Shown: positions 26,283 to 34,741, counted from the stretch's first letter. The stretch: DNA of 64,000 nucleotides from Lachnospiraceae bacterium G41 (GCA_900100245.1 FNEU01000002.1:186001-250000); one strand, 5' to 3'. Notes: generated by a model from the letters alone, not told the origin. Made by a program: numbers and translations.

Positions 26283-27083
26283 ATGACATATTTTGTCGAA
26301 GGTATACAGGGAAGCGGTAAAAGCACCCTTGTAAAGCTTTTATCAGAGAAATGTCCCGACCATAAAGTACTGGAGGAAGGTGATTATTCTCCGATTGAAC
26401 TTGCATGGTGTGCATATATGGGAATGGAAGATTATCAGGCTGCGCTGGAAAAGTATCCTTATATGAGAGCGGAGATTGAACTAAAAACCCATTTTGAAGA
26501 TGATCATGCTGTTGTCTGTTATACAAAGATCAGGACTGATGATCGGAGTTTTTATCAGGAAATGGAAAAATATGAGATTTATAACAACCGTGTGTCACCG
26601 GAACATTTCAAAGAAATTGTTTTGAATCGTTTCATTAGATGGAACGGCGCTCCAATGATCACTGAGTGTGCTCTTTTTCAAAATATCGTTGAGGATATGA
26701 TACTCTTTAGGGATATGAAGGACGAAGCCATCATAGAGTTTTACAGAGATATTAAGAAGGCCATAGGTGATAAGCAGATACACATTGCATATCTTAAGGC
26801 AGAATCTGATGATATAAGAAGAAATCTTGAGACTGCACGGCACGACCGGGTTGACGACAAAGGCAATGAAGTTTGGTTTGCAATGCTTTGTGACTATTTT
26901 GACAACAGTCCTCATGCAGTCAGAAACGGACTTGTGGGAGAGGATGGTTTGGTCAGACACTGGGTGCACAGACAGGATCTTGAACTTGGGATTTGTGAAG
27001 AACTGTTTCCTGATCAGCATACGGTATTGTCCTCGAAATTGTATGAGGAGAAGGATATTGAAAAAATCATAAATATGTGTTGA
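26283..27083 (+). CDS. P-loop kinase-like protein
   Basis: The 266-aa protein starts with a Walker A, GIQGSGKST, at residues 7-15, as in nucleotide and small-molecule kinases. RFIRWNGAPMITECALFQN resembles the sensor region of thymidylate-kinase-like proteins. A later ETARHDRVDDKGNEVW segment could form a lid. ATG 26283 is preferred; a frame from 26259 adds eight residues upstream. The substrate cannot be told: dNMP kinase activity and antibiotic phosphotransfer are both possible. Stand-alone, followed by a MarR promoter. Confidence 0.75.
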   Translation: MTYFVEGIQGSGKSTLVKLLSEKCPDHKVLEEGDYSPIELAWCAYMGMEDYQAALEKYPYMRAEIELKTHFEDDHAVVCYTKIRTDDRSFYQEMEKYEIYNNRVSPEHFKEIVLNRFIRWNGAPMITECALFQNIVEDMILFRDMKDEAIIEFYRDIKKAIGDKQIHIAYLKAESDDIRRNLETARHDRVDDKGNEVWFAMLCDYFDNSPHAVRNGLVGEDGLVRHWVHRQDLELGICEELFPDQHTVLSSKLYEEKDIEKIINMC

Positions 27084-27134
27084 CGAAAGATAGGTAATGT
27101 GTTACATTATTTAAAAATGTAACATGTTACCTAT
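27080..27134 (+). promoter_or_regulatory. Promoter with palindromic operator for marR copy 1
   Basis: TTGACG (27080-27085), 17 bases, TACATT (27103-27108). A near-perfect inverted repeat covers the spacer and start region: arms ATAGGTAATGTGTTACATT (27090-27108) and AATGTAACATGTTACCTAT (27116-27134). Likely the autoregulatory operator of the MarR protein. The same element, better conserved, lies at 52480. Confidence 0.75.
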
Positions 27135-27153
27135 TTTTAATTGGAGAAAAATA

Positions 27154-27633
27154 ATGAATTACAACAAAGAAATGAACAAAACCAATGTCGAGTTTGGAGA
27201 TATGCCTCCGCAGGCGTTTCTTTTAGGATTGCTAAGCGCGTTTGACAACAGATACCAGGCGGCTGCAGATGTTTATTTAAAAGAAATAACCTGGAAACAG
27301 TTCTTTGCAATCATTTGTATCAATCTTTGTAAGGAAGCGCCTACCATTAACGAATTGTCTGATGTTATGGGCAGTTCGCATCAGAATGTAAAACAAATAT
27401 TACTGAGGCTGGAGAAAAAGGGCTTCATAGCAACTTTTGAAGATGAAAAAGATAAAAGAAAACAACGTATTTACGTTACTGATGCAGCAAGAAATTTTTT
27501 GGAGGCAAACGATAATAACGGGCAACAGAGCCAATATGTGATTGGTCGTATTTTTGAAGGAATAGATGAGAAAAGCCTGATGACTACTATTCAAACGATT
27601 ATGAAAATGGAAAGGAATCTTAACGAATTATGA
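27154..27633 (+). CDS. MarR-family regulator, copy 1
   Basis: Winged-helix regulator of 159 aa. TINELSDVMGSSHQNVKQIL is the recognition helix-turn-helix, and KKGFIATFEDEKDKRKQRIYV is the wing with its typical D-x-R-x-x-R/K turn. It is nearly identical to the protein at 52558 (three differences over 159 residues by eye). ATG 27154 has a TTGGAGA site. Its stop overlaps the downstream flavodoxin start by 4 bases. It probably represses its own promoter and the flavodoxin gene. Confidence 0.9.
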   Translation: MNYNKEMNKTNVEFGDMPPQAFLLGLLSAFDNRYQAAADVYLKEITWKQFFAIICINLCKEAPTINELSDVMGSSHQNVKQILLRLEKKGFIATFEDEKDKRKQRIYVTDAARNFLEANDNNGQQSQYVIGRIFEGIDEKSLMTTIQTIMKMERNLNEL

Positions 27634-27869
27634 AAACACTTATAGTATACACATCCCAAACAGGATTTACTCAAAGATATGCTGAATGGTTAGCGGAAGA
27701 AATGAAAGCGGATATCCTTAATCTTAAGGAAGCGCAAAAGAAAGATGAAAAATATTTTGATTCTTATGATGCGATAATCTATGGCGGATGGGCAATGGCG
27801 GGAACTGTTACAAAAGTAAAATGGTTTCTTGACAAGGCATCTTACAACGGATCAGTTAAACAGAGATGA
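27630..27869 (+). pseudogene. Truncated flavodoxin, copy 1
   Basis: The first 71 residues (MKTLIVYTSQTGFTQRYAEW to FLDKAS) match the intact flavodoxin at 53034 with only a few silent changes, then the frame diverges into YNGSVKQR and stops. The FMN phosphate loop TSQTGFTQ survives, but the C-terminal two thirds are gone, so the product should not fold as a flavodoxin. Homology ends near base 27843. A GNAT gene begins 6 bases after the stop. Confidence 0.85.
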
Positions 27870-27875
27870 TTAATT

Positions 27876-28325
27876 ATGACGATAGAGTTTAGGCAAGCTG
27901 CATTGGAAGATGCGGAGTTATTGATAAATATTTATAATGCTTCTTTTTATGATGATTATTTGCGATATGGCTCGTGTCCGGGATATGGAAAGACTAAAGA
28001 AATGATGGAAGAATCAATCATCAAATATCCGAAATACATTATACTTTGTGATAATGAACCTGTCGGCTGTATTTCGTGCAAAAAACTGGAAAAGGGAGTA
28101 TATGAGATTGGTTGTCTTTGCGTTATACCTGAGTATCAGGGAAAAGGAATCGGCACACAGGCAAATCAATTTGTAAATACATTATATGATGACTTGGTAA
28201 AACTCACTTTAGTAACACCATTAGACAAGAAAGAAAATGTGAAATTTTATACTGAAAAATGTGGGTTTCATATAGAATCTATAGAAAGGGATGGCAATGT
28301 AGAACTTGCCAGATTTGTTAAATGA
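27876..28325 (+). CDS. GNAT acetyltransferase, copy 1
   Basis: GNAT protein of 149 aa. VYEIGCLCVIPEYQGKGIGTQA is motif A with Q-x-x-G-I-G; NVKFYTEKCGFHI is motif B. It is a close paralogue of the gene at 51977 (about 80% identical at DNA level over the first 140 bases by eye). In the other copy the GNAT lies upstream of marR, here downstream of the broken flavodoxin. Its stop overlaps the ATG of the isochorismatase remnant by 4 bases. Confidence 0.87.
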   Translation: MTIEFRQAALEDAELLINIYNASFYDDYLRYGSCPGYGKTKEMMEESIIKYPKYIILCDNEPVGCISCKKLEKGVYEIGCLCVIPEYQGKGIGTQANQFVNTLYDDLVKLTLVTPLDKKENVKFYTEKCGFHIESIERDGNVELARFVK

Positions 28326-28632
28326 TACTGTTAGTTGTTGATACACAAAAGGGATGCTTTAACGAAAGCTTATACTCGTTTGAAACTGTAAAAAATAATA
28401 TGTATCAACAGACTATTGCATGGATGCGACTATAAAAAGCGGCTTTGAAAAAGGTTTCAATTTATTTGTTCCTGCGTACACAAACTCAACCTATGATAAT
28501 CCTTATTTTGACAAAGAAACCGCATATAAGTACTACAATGAATCTATGTGGGGAGGGCGGTATGCCAAGATAATTACGCTTGAACAGGCGATACAACTTT
28601 TAAAATCTGAAGTAACTATAGAAGATGTATAA
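28322..28632 (+). pseudogene. Isochorismatase-family hydrolase with internal deletion
   Basis: The first frame, from ATG 28322, starts MILLVVDTQKGCFNESLY with the catalytic Asp, and reads FETVKNN before the break. The second frame resumes at TDYCMDATIKSGFEKG (the catalytic Cys) and continues VPAYTNSTYDNPYF to TAA 28632. About 100 residues in between, including the catalytic Lys region, are missing and the frame is shifted. The protein family is known from cysteine hydrolases such as nicotinamidase. The 70-aa frame from 28420 alone is not a functional enzyme. Confidence 0.82.
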
Positions 28633-28636
28633 AAGA

Positions 28637-28658
28637 GAATTACGGTTTTGCTGAATAG
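28637..28658 (+). repeat. Composite intergenic repeat, B part
   Basis: AATTACGGTTTTGCTGAATAGG, compare TTTCAGTTTTGCTGAATAG at 46436 and CTTTCAGTTTTGCTAAATAG at 52441. Confidence 0.55.
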
Positions 28659-28672
28659 GAAGGTTGAAACAG

Positions 28673-29202
28673 ATGTGCAGAACGGAGATTTTGATTGATA
28701 AAACATACGAAATATTCAGTCGCTGTTATCCGCAATTTAAATTTACCAGAAAAAGATTTGAAAGCTTAATTATTTCTTCCGATTCTCATATAATTTCATA
28801 TCCGGATGAAGAGAATTTGATAGGCTTTGCCATAACCGAAGGGCCTTCTATAATGCTGATATGCGTTGCTCCGGATTATCAGCGTCAGGGCATAGGGGCG
28901 AATCTTTTAGCAGAAGCGGAGAAATATGTAAAGGATCAGGGGTTTGACAAAATCTACACGGGTGGAGTGTCTTCAAAATTTCTAATCGGTGCGGGACTAC
29001 CTCAGCTTTTTTTGAAAAGAACGGCTTTTCCACTGTTGGTGGCTGCGACGAAATGCTTATGAAACTGGATTCATTTCAATTTGATGAAGAGAAGTTCCGC
29101 GGACATCTATGCGCAGAATTTGGTTGGTACAACGGTGAAATTGATAATATTGCAAAGGCGGTTGCCGAGGTTGAAGAAAGCTCGGTTATGAAACATTCAT
29201 GA
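28673..29202 (+). pseudogene. GNAT acetyltransferase with frameshift in a T7 run
   Basis: Frame 1 from ATG 28673 (GGAAGG site) reads MCRTEILIDKTYEIFSRCYP and on through motif A, LICVAPDYQRQGIGANLL, to GAGLPQL. At the seven-T run 29007-29013 the frame is lost; adding one T restores QLFFEKNGFSTVGGCDEMLM and a continuous frame to TGA 29202. The gene was therefore a normal GNAT of about 176 aa plus and is disrupted by a single-base loss, or the loss is a sequencing artefact in a homopolymer. Substrate unknown. Confidence 0.75.
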
Positions 29203-29249
29203 CTGAGGTGTTTATGGTAAAGGAACTGCTTGGGCAATAGGAGAAAAAA

Positions 29250-30206
29250 ATGAAAAAAAGAATTGCTACGGCGATTATTTCGACAAGTTTATTACTATTT
29301 TTGTTTGTTGCATGCGTAGACCCTTCAGATTCAAAAACGGATGAAGTTGAAAAAGAGGTTAAGAATGATAAATATGTTAAGCTTGATATGCAGCAGGCAG
29401 CAAGAGAATTGGATGAATATTGCTACGGACGTCCGGTGTGTGTTCGTTTAGATTCGGCGGAATACCCTGAGCAAAACATTGTCTATGATATCACGGGTGA
29501 CGGAAATGAAGACTTGATTACGGGATTAATGTACGGAAGCGGAATAGTGCGAAATGATATAGTTGTTTATGATGTATATAATCAGACTTTTTATACTTTG
29601 GGTGATGAAAAGAATAGCTATCGAAATTTAAAATTTGAGAATGGCTGCCTTTCGGTTCAGAGGTATTCATATCCTAACCGCTATGCATTAGGGGCTGTGA
29701 AATTTATAAATAATGAATTGGCTTTTATTTCAGACATAGATTTTAATTTGCATGGCATTCCTGAAGATTTACAATATATGTGGACGAATGATTCGTTTGG
29801 ATTAGAAATGCCGGAAAAAGATCAAATCAAGAAAATAGCTCTTTATTGGTATCAACCGCCTGATGGATTTGACACTATGAGTTCCATATACGAATGTATA
29901 GACTTTTCAGATAATAAAATATTCTATCGAAGTGCACAAATTCCGGGAATGGAAACTATCCAATATGATCTTCTGGAAGAAGACAAGATAAGATACTTGG
30001 AAGCGATAGATTATGAATTGTTAACCGAAGGGATGAAAGCTAATAACAAGTGGAATGTATCTATCGAGTACGAAAACGGTGAGTGTTATATGTATAATCT
30101 TTCATATGAGCGGACAGATAAAGAAGATCCAAAGCGTATTATGTTAAAAACATTATTTGATAGTGTGGAAATGAATGAGTTAGATCTTTTTTATGCGGGT
30201 TTTTAG
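29250..30206 (+). CDS. Lipoprotein with DxTGDG-type repeat module
   Basis: Lipoprotein of 318 aa: signal MKKRIATAIISTSLLLFLF, lipobox FVAC with Cys at 22. Residues about 70-130 have YDITGDGNEDLITGLMYGSG followed by VRNDIVVYD and a SYRNLKFENGCLSV strand. The D-x-T-G-D-G-x-x-D pattern is a calcium-binding-like loop as in FG-GAP or dockerin-like repeats, and the same module occurs in the lipoprotein at 34742. The C-terminal half is unrecognised. GGAGAAAAAA before the ATG. Stand-alone. Confidence 0.72.
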   Translation: MKKRIATAIISTSLLLFLFVACVDPSDSKTDEVEKEVKNDKYVKLDMQQAARELDEYCYGRPVCVRLDSAEYPEQNIVYDITGDGNEDLITGLMYGSGIVRNDIVVYDVYNQTFYTLGDEKNSYRNLKFENGCLSVQRYSYPNRYALGAVKFINNELAFISDIDFNLHGIPEDLQYMWTNDSFGLEMPEKDQIKKIALYWYQPPDGFDTMSSIYECIDFSDNKIFYRSAQIPGMETIQYDLLEEDKIRYLEAIDYELLTEGMKANNKWNVSIEYENGECYMYNLSYERTDKEDPKRIMLKTLFDSVEMNELDLFYAGF

Positions 30207-30241
30207 TATACTGTCTATCAAAAACTCAAGGGAAGGTACCT

Positions 30242-30655
30242 ATGATGTTTGAGCAAATAAATAAAGACTGGAATGCAGAACCTAATGCTCCGGAGGTAGA
30301 AATATCTGTAGTCGGAAACGATGTTATTGTCGAGTTCTTTTTAAATGCATTTCTGTTTGAAACATACAACGAGGGAGATAAAGCGATTCTAACATTTCGT
30401 GATTGTTTGCAATATCGATATGGCAGTCCGAATGAAGAAGGATTTTATATTCATAATCAGTCAAGATATAAGCAATTCGGAGTTAAGTGGGGTGAATTTT
30501 ACGTTATCCATGACTCTGATTGGAAGAGCAATTTCCCTAATCCTATTGAAGTAAGCAGCCAGCCGCTTGATGAGTTAAAACATTTTTTGTTTTATTTTAG
30601 AGAGGGTACTTTTGAATGCATAGCCAAAAGCTATGAGTTTAAAAAGTGCGAATGA
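30242..30655 (+). CDS. Hypothetical protein, 137 aa
   Basis: No family recognised. The protein starts MMFEQINKDWNAEPNAPE, is rich in aromatic residues, and has three strand-like runs (VEISVVGNDVIVEFFLNAFL, KAILTFRDCLQYRYGSPNEE, WGEFYVIHDSDWKSNF) ending in a helix. Immunity-protein-like or SUKH-like compact folds look similar, but no signature is present. AAGGGAAGG upstream supports the start. Its position among single-gene units suggests an accessory role. Confidence 0.6.
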   Translation: MMFEQINKDWNAEPNAPEVEISVVGNDVIVEFFLNAFLFETYNEGDKAILTFRDCLQYRYGSPNEEGFYIHNQSRYKQFGVKWGEFYVIHDSDWKSNFPNPIEVSSQPLDELKHFLFYFREGTFECIAKSYEFKKCE

Positions 30656-30700
30656 TGTAGATAAAGTTTTTTGGTATTTAATGAGGATGGAATAGCAGAT

Positions 30701-31117
30701 ATGTCTTTTATGATAGAACGAACCGAAGACGAAGACGGAGTAATCGGAGAACTTGTAGGTGAAGAATTCACTAAATTTGCCTTGAAAAAAGGTATAGATA
30801 CGGCTTATGTCAGCTACTGCTTTGTGGCAAAAGACGGAGATAAAATAGCAGGTGCTATCCAGGGGCATGCCTACTACAAAGAGGTCCATATCGGAGATCT
30901 GATTGTCTTGGAAGAGTATCGCAAATCCGGTGTCGGTTCCATGCTTGTTGGGGCAGTGGAAGAGGCTTTCAAAGATGATAACAGAGAGCAGATTAATCTT
31001 ACGACTTACGGATTCCAGGCTCTTGAGTTTTACAAAAAACTCGGATACGAAGTGGAATATGTGCGTGAAAACAAAGATGAAAATCTAACCAAGTATTTTC
31101 TGATAAAATACATTTAG
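30701..31117 (+). CDS. GNAT acetyltransferase
   Basis: GNAT protein of 138 aa. VHIGDLIVLEEYRKSGVGSML is motif A with R-x-x-G-V-G, and FQALEFYKKLGYEVEY is motif B. ATG 30701 (MSFMIERTEDEDGV) is favoured with GAGG upstream; a frame from 30671 has no ribosome site. Not close to the other GNATs here. Substrate unknown. Confidence 0.85.
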   Translation: MSFMIERTEDEDGVIGELVGEEFTKFALKKGIDTAYVSYCFVAKDGDKIAGAIQGHAYYKEVHIGDLIVLEEYRKSGVGSMLVGAVEEAFKDDNREQINLTTYGFQALEFYKKLGYEVEYVRENKDENLTKYFLIKYI

Positions 31118-31137
31118 TTCCGATGGGGAGATATAGC

Positions 31138-31267
31138 ATGTCCATAGTAGAATTAATTACTAACTTTGGACGACGTTCTTTACAGGATTGATGAGGGAAA
31201 CTATACGTTCACCGAAGAGGATTTAAAAATCATAAAAGATATACGCGACTGGCCTTTGGTTGAATAA
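31138..31267 (+). pseudogene. Frameshifted small gene remnant
   Basis: GGGGAGATATAGC precedes ATG 31138, which gives MSIVELITNFG before the frame goes wrong near GGACGACG. Dropping one base yields a second frame, DVLYRIDEGNYTFTEEDLKI and then IKDIRDWPLVE, ending TAA 31267. Two joined, protein-like halves suggest a single-base indel in a small gene of about 43 codons. The family is not recognised. Confidence 0.4.
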
Positions 31268-31280
31268 AAAAGGAGGGGTT

Positions 31281-32312
31281 ATGAATCATATTGATGTATT
31301 GGATACTGCCATAATATTTAACGATCAGATTTTGTCATTTCCCATGTCTTATGAAGAAATAAAGAAAGTGTTGGGGAATGCGAGAATTGTAGAAGATACA
31401 AGTGGTAAAAGCGTCCAAACAAGTTACTATTACGATGAGCTGGGCATAGAATTTGATGGTTCTCCCGCGTATCTGAGCAATCTTAAAAAGCAAAAGGCTT
31501 TTAAAGATAACGATCATAATATTGTTGGACTAACACTATATGTATCGGGAAATAAAATATATGATTTTAAAGAGGAAAAATGCGAAAAGAAATACGTGGG
31601 TAATCTCACGGTTCTGGGCAATCAGATTGACAGAAGTAAAACTTACAGAGGTGCATTGGGATTTGGATATTGCCCGCTCTTGGATGAGAAGGGTAAGGAT
31701 AAGAAGCATATTCAGGTTTCAATATCCATCATTTCGACATCTGAATCAGTTTTTACAGTGGACGATGATCCCTTTTATGATGGTGATGTGTTGTTAAGGG
31801 ATGTGATTATATCATTCCAGCCTGAAAGACCAAAGAGCAAAGTGAATTATACTATTGTGATTCCGGACGAAGAATGCCTTGTATTTGATACATTCAACTT
31901 CAAACTGGCAGTCATAAATGAACTGATGTACAACCGGCAAATATTGGAACCGTACTTTGATATTTATGATTTTATGGCATTTAAGAAGGCGCATTGGAAT
32001 CTTGAAACCGATAAAAATATCAGAGCGGCTGTTGATTATTTTAAGGAGCTTCCGATTCCTGTTAGATTTGCGGATTATGTGACTGAAATAAATATGGATG
32101 GTTCGGATGAAATCTATATGAATATAGCGCCCGAATGGGACGGAAGTGATGAAAGATTTGATTTTAACAAACTCTCTGAGGCGGAACTTAAACAGTTTAA
32201 GAATCTAAAAAAGATGCTTATATTCGGCAATGACAAAGATGCAGAGAAATTGCGTAAAATCTGCACTCCACTGGGAATAGAGGTTGAACCGCTGGTAACT
32301 ATGGAAAGTTGA
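31281..32312 (+). CDS. DUF6892-like hypothetical protein
   Basis: Protein of 343 aa with two parts. Residues 1-210 are mainly beta (MSYEEIKKVLGNARIVED, YYYDELGIEFDG). Residues 210-290 contain PYFDIYDFMAFKKAHWNLET and YFKELPIPVRFADYV, then EIYMNIAPEWDGSDERFD, which I associate with DUF6892-type proteins often found near toxins or in polymorphic-toxin neighbourhoods. An exact AAAGGAGGGG site fixes ATG 31281. Function not known; a role as an immunity or accessory protein is only a guess. Confidence 0.6.
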   Translation: MNHIDVLDTAIIFNDQILSFPMSYEEIKKVLGNARIVEDTSGKSVQTSYYYDELGIEFDGSPAYLSNLKKQKAFKDNDHNIVGLTLYVSGNKIYDFKEEKCEKKYVGNLTVLGNQIDRSKTYRGALGFGYCPLLDEKGKDKKHIQVSISIISTSESVFTVDDDPFYDGDVLLRDVIISFQPERPKSKVNYTIVIPDEECLVFDTFNFKLAVINELMYNRQILEPYFDIYDFMAFKKAHWNLETDKNIRAAVDYFKELPIPVRFADYVTEINMDGSDEIYMNIAPEWDGSDERFDFNKLSEAELKQFKNLKKMLIFGNDKDAEKLRKICTPLGIEVEPLVTMES

Positions 32313-32361
32313 GAGACCTGACAAAACTTCGCAAACGAGGAAATGTACCTTTTACGGATTT

Positions 32362-32376
32362 CGTCCATAATGGACG
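32362..32376 (+). promoter_or_regulatory. Possible operator upstream of the AraC gene
   Basis: Perfect palindrome CGTCCAT-A-ATGGACG (32362-32376), 21 bases before the AraC start codon. It could be an operator or a small RNA hairpin; no promoter elements stand out around it. Confidence 0.35.
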
Positions 32377-32397
32377 TGTAAGCAGGAGGACGAAAGC

Positions 32398-33288
32398 ATG
32401 GAATGGATTGAAGCATTACAAACAGCTATCACGTATATGGAAGAGCATCTTCTCGAGGAGATCAACTATGAAGACGTAGCGAAGCAGGTGCACACGTCGA
32501 GCTACGAGTTTCACAGGGCTTTCAGTTTCGTGACGGGCTTAACGGCCAACGCATATATAAGAAACCGCCGTTTGTCACTGGCGGGAAGAGAACTTGTGGA
32601 GACCGATGCAAAAATCACTGATTTGGCGTTGAAGTATGGCTACGAAACACCGGAGAGTTTTACGAAAGCTTTTACGAGGTTTCATGGCGTCGCTCCTAAA
32701 ACAGCCAGAGAAGAAGCCGGCAAACTGACGCTTTTCAATCCGCTTACGATTACATTATCTGTGAAAGGTGGAAAGAGTATGGATTACCGTATTGTTCAAA
32801 CAAAAGAAAAGAAATTTATTGCTCTGGTAAGAGAGTTCAGTAACGAGATAATTAACGACGAAGCCAACCACGAAGTGGCTGATTTTTGGGGAGAGTGTAA
32901 CAGCAAACAGATGCTTTCTCCAATCTGGATGTTAAGAGAAGATGGAAAGCGTGACCTTTATGGTCTTTGCAGTCCTACACAGGAAGGAAAGGATACCTTC
33001 GAATACGGCATCGGAATCATTGTCGACGAGGATACCGCAGAGTTCGATGAAGAGGATTTGGAGAAGAAGGGCTTTAGCATTTGGAACGTTAATCCCGGAA
33101 CATATGTAGTCTTTGAATGTGTGGGAGAAGACGGCGACTGTATCGCGAAGACCTGGACTAAGTTTTATAAGGAGTTTCTGCCTCAGATGGGCTACGAGGC
33201 TTCCGAAGAGACTGATTACGAACTTTACTTCGACGGTACCAGACCGGATATATTCTGCGAGCTGTGGATTCCCATCAAAAAGAAATAA
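32398..33288 (+). CDS. AraC-family regulator with GyrI-like effector domain
   Basis: Transcriptional regulator of 296 aa. The N-terminal part has two helix-turn-helix motifs: INYEDVAKQVHTSSYEFHRA, and KITDLALKYGYETPESFTKA followed by FTRFHGVAPKTAR. The C-terminal 160 residues look like a GyrI/SOUL-type ligand-binding domain (MDYRIVQTKEKKFIALVREF, TYVVFECVGEDGDC, ELYFDGTRPDIFCELWIPIK), as in Rob and other multidrug-sensing activators. AGGAGGACG upstream. Target genes are unknown; the neighbouring small genes are possible members of its regulon. Confidence 0.92.
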   Translation: MEWIEALQTAITYMEEHLLEEINYEDVAKQVHTSSYEFHRAFSFVTGLTANAYIRNRRLSLAGRELVETDAKITDLALKYGYETPESFTKAFTRFHGVAPKTAREEAGKLTLFNPLTITLSVKGGKSMDYRIVQTKEKKFIALVREFSNEIINDEANHEVADFWGECNSKQMLSPIWMLREDGKRDLYGLCSPTQEGKDTFEYGIGIIVDEDTAEFDEEDLEKKGFSIWNVNPGTYVVFECVGEDGDCIAKTWTKFYKEFLPQMGYEASEETDYELYFDGTRPDIFCELWIPIKKK

Positions 33289-33304
33289 AAAGGGGCATCA
33301 AAGA

Positions 33305-33727
33305 GTGAAGAAAACAATTATAACAACGATAATTTTATTTTTCTCAGTACTTTTTCTTTCATCATGCAATAATGGCGGAAATTATGTTGAACCGGAACCG
33401 CCATGGTTTTTAATTACAGTTACAGGCGAAGATGTATTTGAGAAGGGATATCATGCTGTGACAATATACAACAGTACCGCTGTGAATTTTTCCTTAAGCG
33501 GTGATTCCGCAGAGCACGCCGGATGGTATATTTATGTGGCTGATGATGAGTTACCTGAAGATGAAATAGAAGCTTTAAAGGAAACAGAACCTGCTTTAAC
33601 AGGAAGCGGCAGCTTAGAATTAAAACATGGACAGTGGGTTTATATTTTCTGCGATGTAAATTCGGAAACTTCTGATAAACCCACAAAGGATGTTTTGTCT
33701 ATCAGTTATCCGGCAGATTATATTTAA
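33305..33727 (+). CDS. Small lipoprotein related to the one at 34742
   Basis: GTG 33305 with AAGGGG upstream gives a 140-aa lipoprotein: VKKTIITTIILFFSVLFLSS then Cys (lipobox LSSC). The mature part reads TGEDVFEKGYHAVTIY..., VADDELPEDEIEAL, LELKHGQWVYIFCDVNSE; the same pattern (EDVFEKGYYEY, ELEIHSGQWIYLYCEHNSS) appears in the lipoprotein at 34742. The two genes flank truB. The start was set from this frame because the longer frame from 33113 runs inside araC. Function unknown. Confidence 0.7.
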   Translation: MKKTIITTIILFFSVLFLSSCNNGGNYVEPEPPWFLITVTGEDVFEKGYHAVTIYNSTAVNFSLSGDSAEHAGWYIYVADDELPEDEIEALKETEPALTGSGSLELKHGQWVYIFCDVNSETSDKPTKDVLSISYPADYI

Positions 33728-33762
33728 AAATTTATAGATGAGGAACTGATAAAAGATACACA

Positions 33763-34701
33763 ATGTACAACGGACTTATAAATGTATACAAGGAGCCCGG
33801 CTTCACTTCTATGGATGCGGTGGCGGTGCTAAGAGGTATATTAAAACAAAAGAAAATAGGACATACAGGAACGCTCGACCCCGCAGCCGAGGGTGTTCTG
33901 ATGGTGTGCCTTGGAAATGCCACGAAACTTTGTACATTTCTTGAAGATAAGGATAAGGAATACGAGTGCAGAATGCTGCTTGGAGTGACGACCGACACGG
34001 AAGATACGACAGGAATCGTGTTGGAGAAAAAGGATGTTGATTGCAGCGCAGAAGAAATCGTTGAGGCAATTAAATCTTTTTTAGGAGATATCAAGCAGAT
34101 TCCGCCTATGTATTCCGCTCTTAAAAAAGACGGCAAGAAACTTTATGAACTTGCAAGAGAAGGAAAAGTAATAGAGCGTGAAGCAAGAGATATTAAAATA
34201 TTCCGCATCGACATAAAAGAGATTAACATTCCGTATGTGACATTCACGGTTCATTGCTCGAAGGGAACATATATCAGATCTCTCTGCAGAGATATAGGCG
34301 AAAAACTTGGATGCGGCGGATGCATGGATCATCTTAAAAGAATCAAGGTTTCTTTCTTTGAAGAAAAGGATTCGCTTAAGTTATCGGAGATTGAAGCGTT
34401 GGCTAAAGAAGGCAAGATAGATGATTTTATTCTCCCCACAAGCGATGTTTTTAAAGAACTTTCATCGATCTTTGTTAAGGAAGAAAGCGGCAAGATAATA
34501 GAGAACGGGAATTCTTTATTGTGGAGCAATATAGACAAGATTGTTTGTGATGACATGACGGAAAAAGATATCGTGGAATTAAAATCCAAGGTTAATGATA
34601 TGCAGATGTTTAAAGTATACACGTCCGCAAATAAATTTATCGCAGTATATAAATACGACGCAGGCGAAGACATATTTAAATGTGAGAAGATGTTTCTGTA
34701 G
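33763..34701 (+). CDS. truB: tRNA pseudouridine55 synthase TruB
   Basis: Modifies U55 in the T-loop of tRNAs. GLINVYKEPGFTSMDAV is the TruB N-terminus; the catalytic Asp lies in GHTGTLDPAAEGVL; FTVHCSKGTYIRSLCRDIG is the second conserved block. The 312-aa length is normal. In most bacteria truB follows rbfA and precedes ribF; here it stands alone between two lipoprotein genes. No terminator separates it from the upstream lipoprotein gene (35 bases), nor from the downstream one (40 bases). Confidence 0.96.
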   Translation: MYNGLINVYKEPGFTSMDAVAVLRGILKQKKIGHTGTLDPAAEGVLMVCLGNATKLCTFLEDKDKEYECRMLLGVTTDTEDTTGIVLEKKDVDCSAEEIVEAIKSFLGDIKQIPPMYSALKKDGKKLYELAREGKVIEREARDIKIFRIDIKEINIPYVTFTVHCSKGTYIRSLCRDIGEKLGCGGCMDHLKRIKVSFFEEKDSLKLSEIEALAKEGKIDDFILPTSDVFKELSSIFVKEESGKIIENGNSLLWSNIDKIVCDDMTEKDIVELKSKVNDMQMFKVYTSANKFIAVYKYDAGEDIFKCEKMFL

Positions 34702-34741
34702 TGAAGATCATTGGTTTTGGCAGATTATCGGAGGACTTAAA

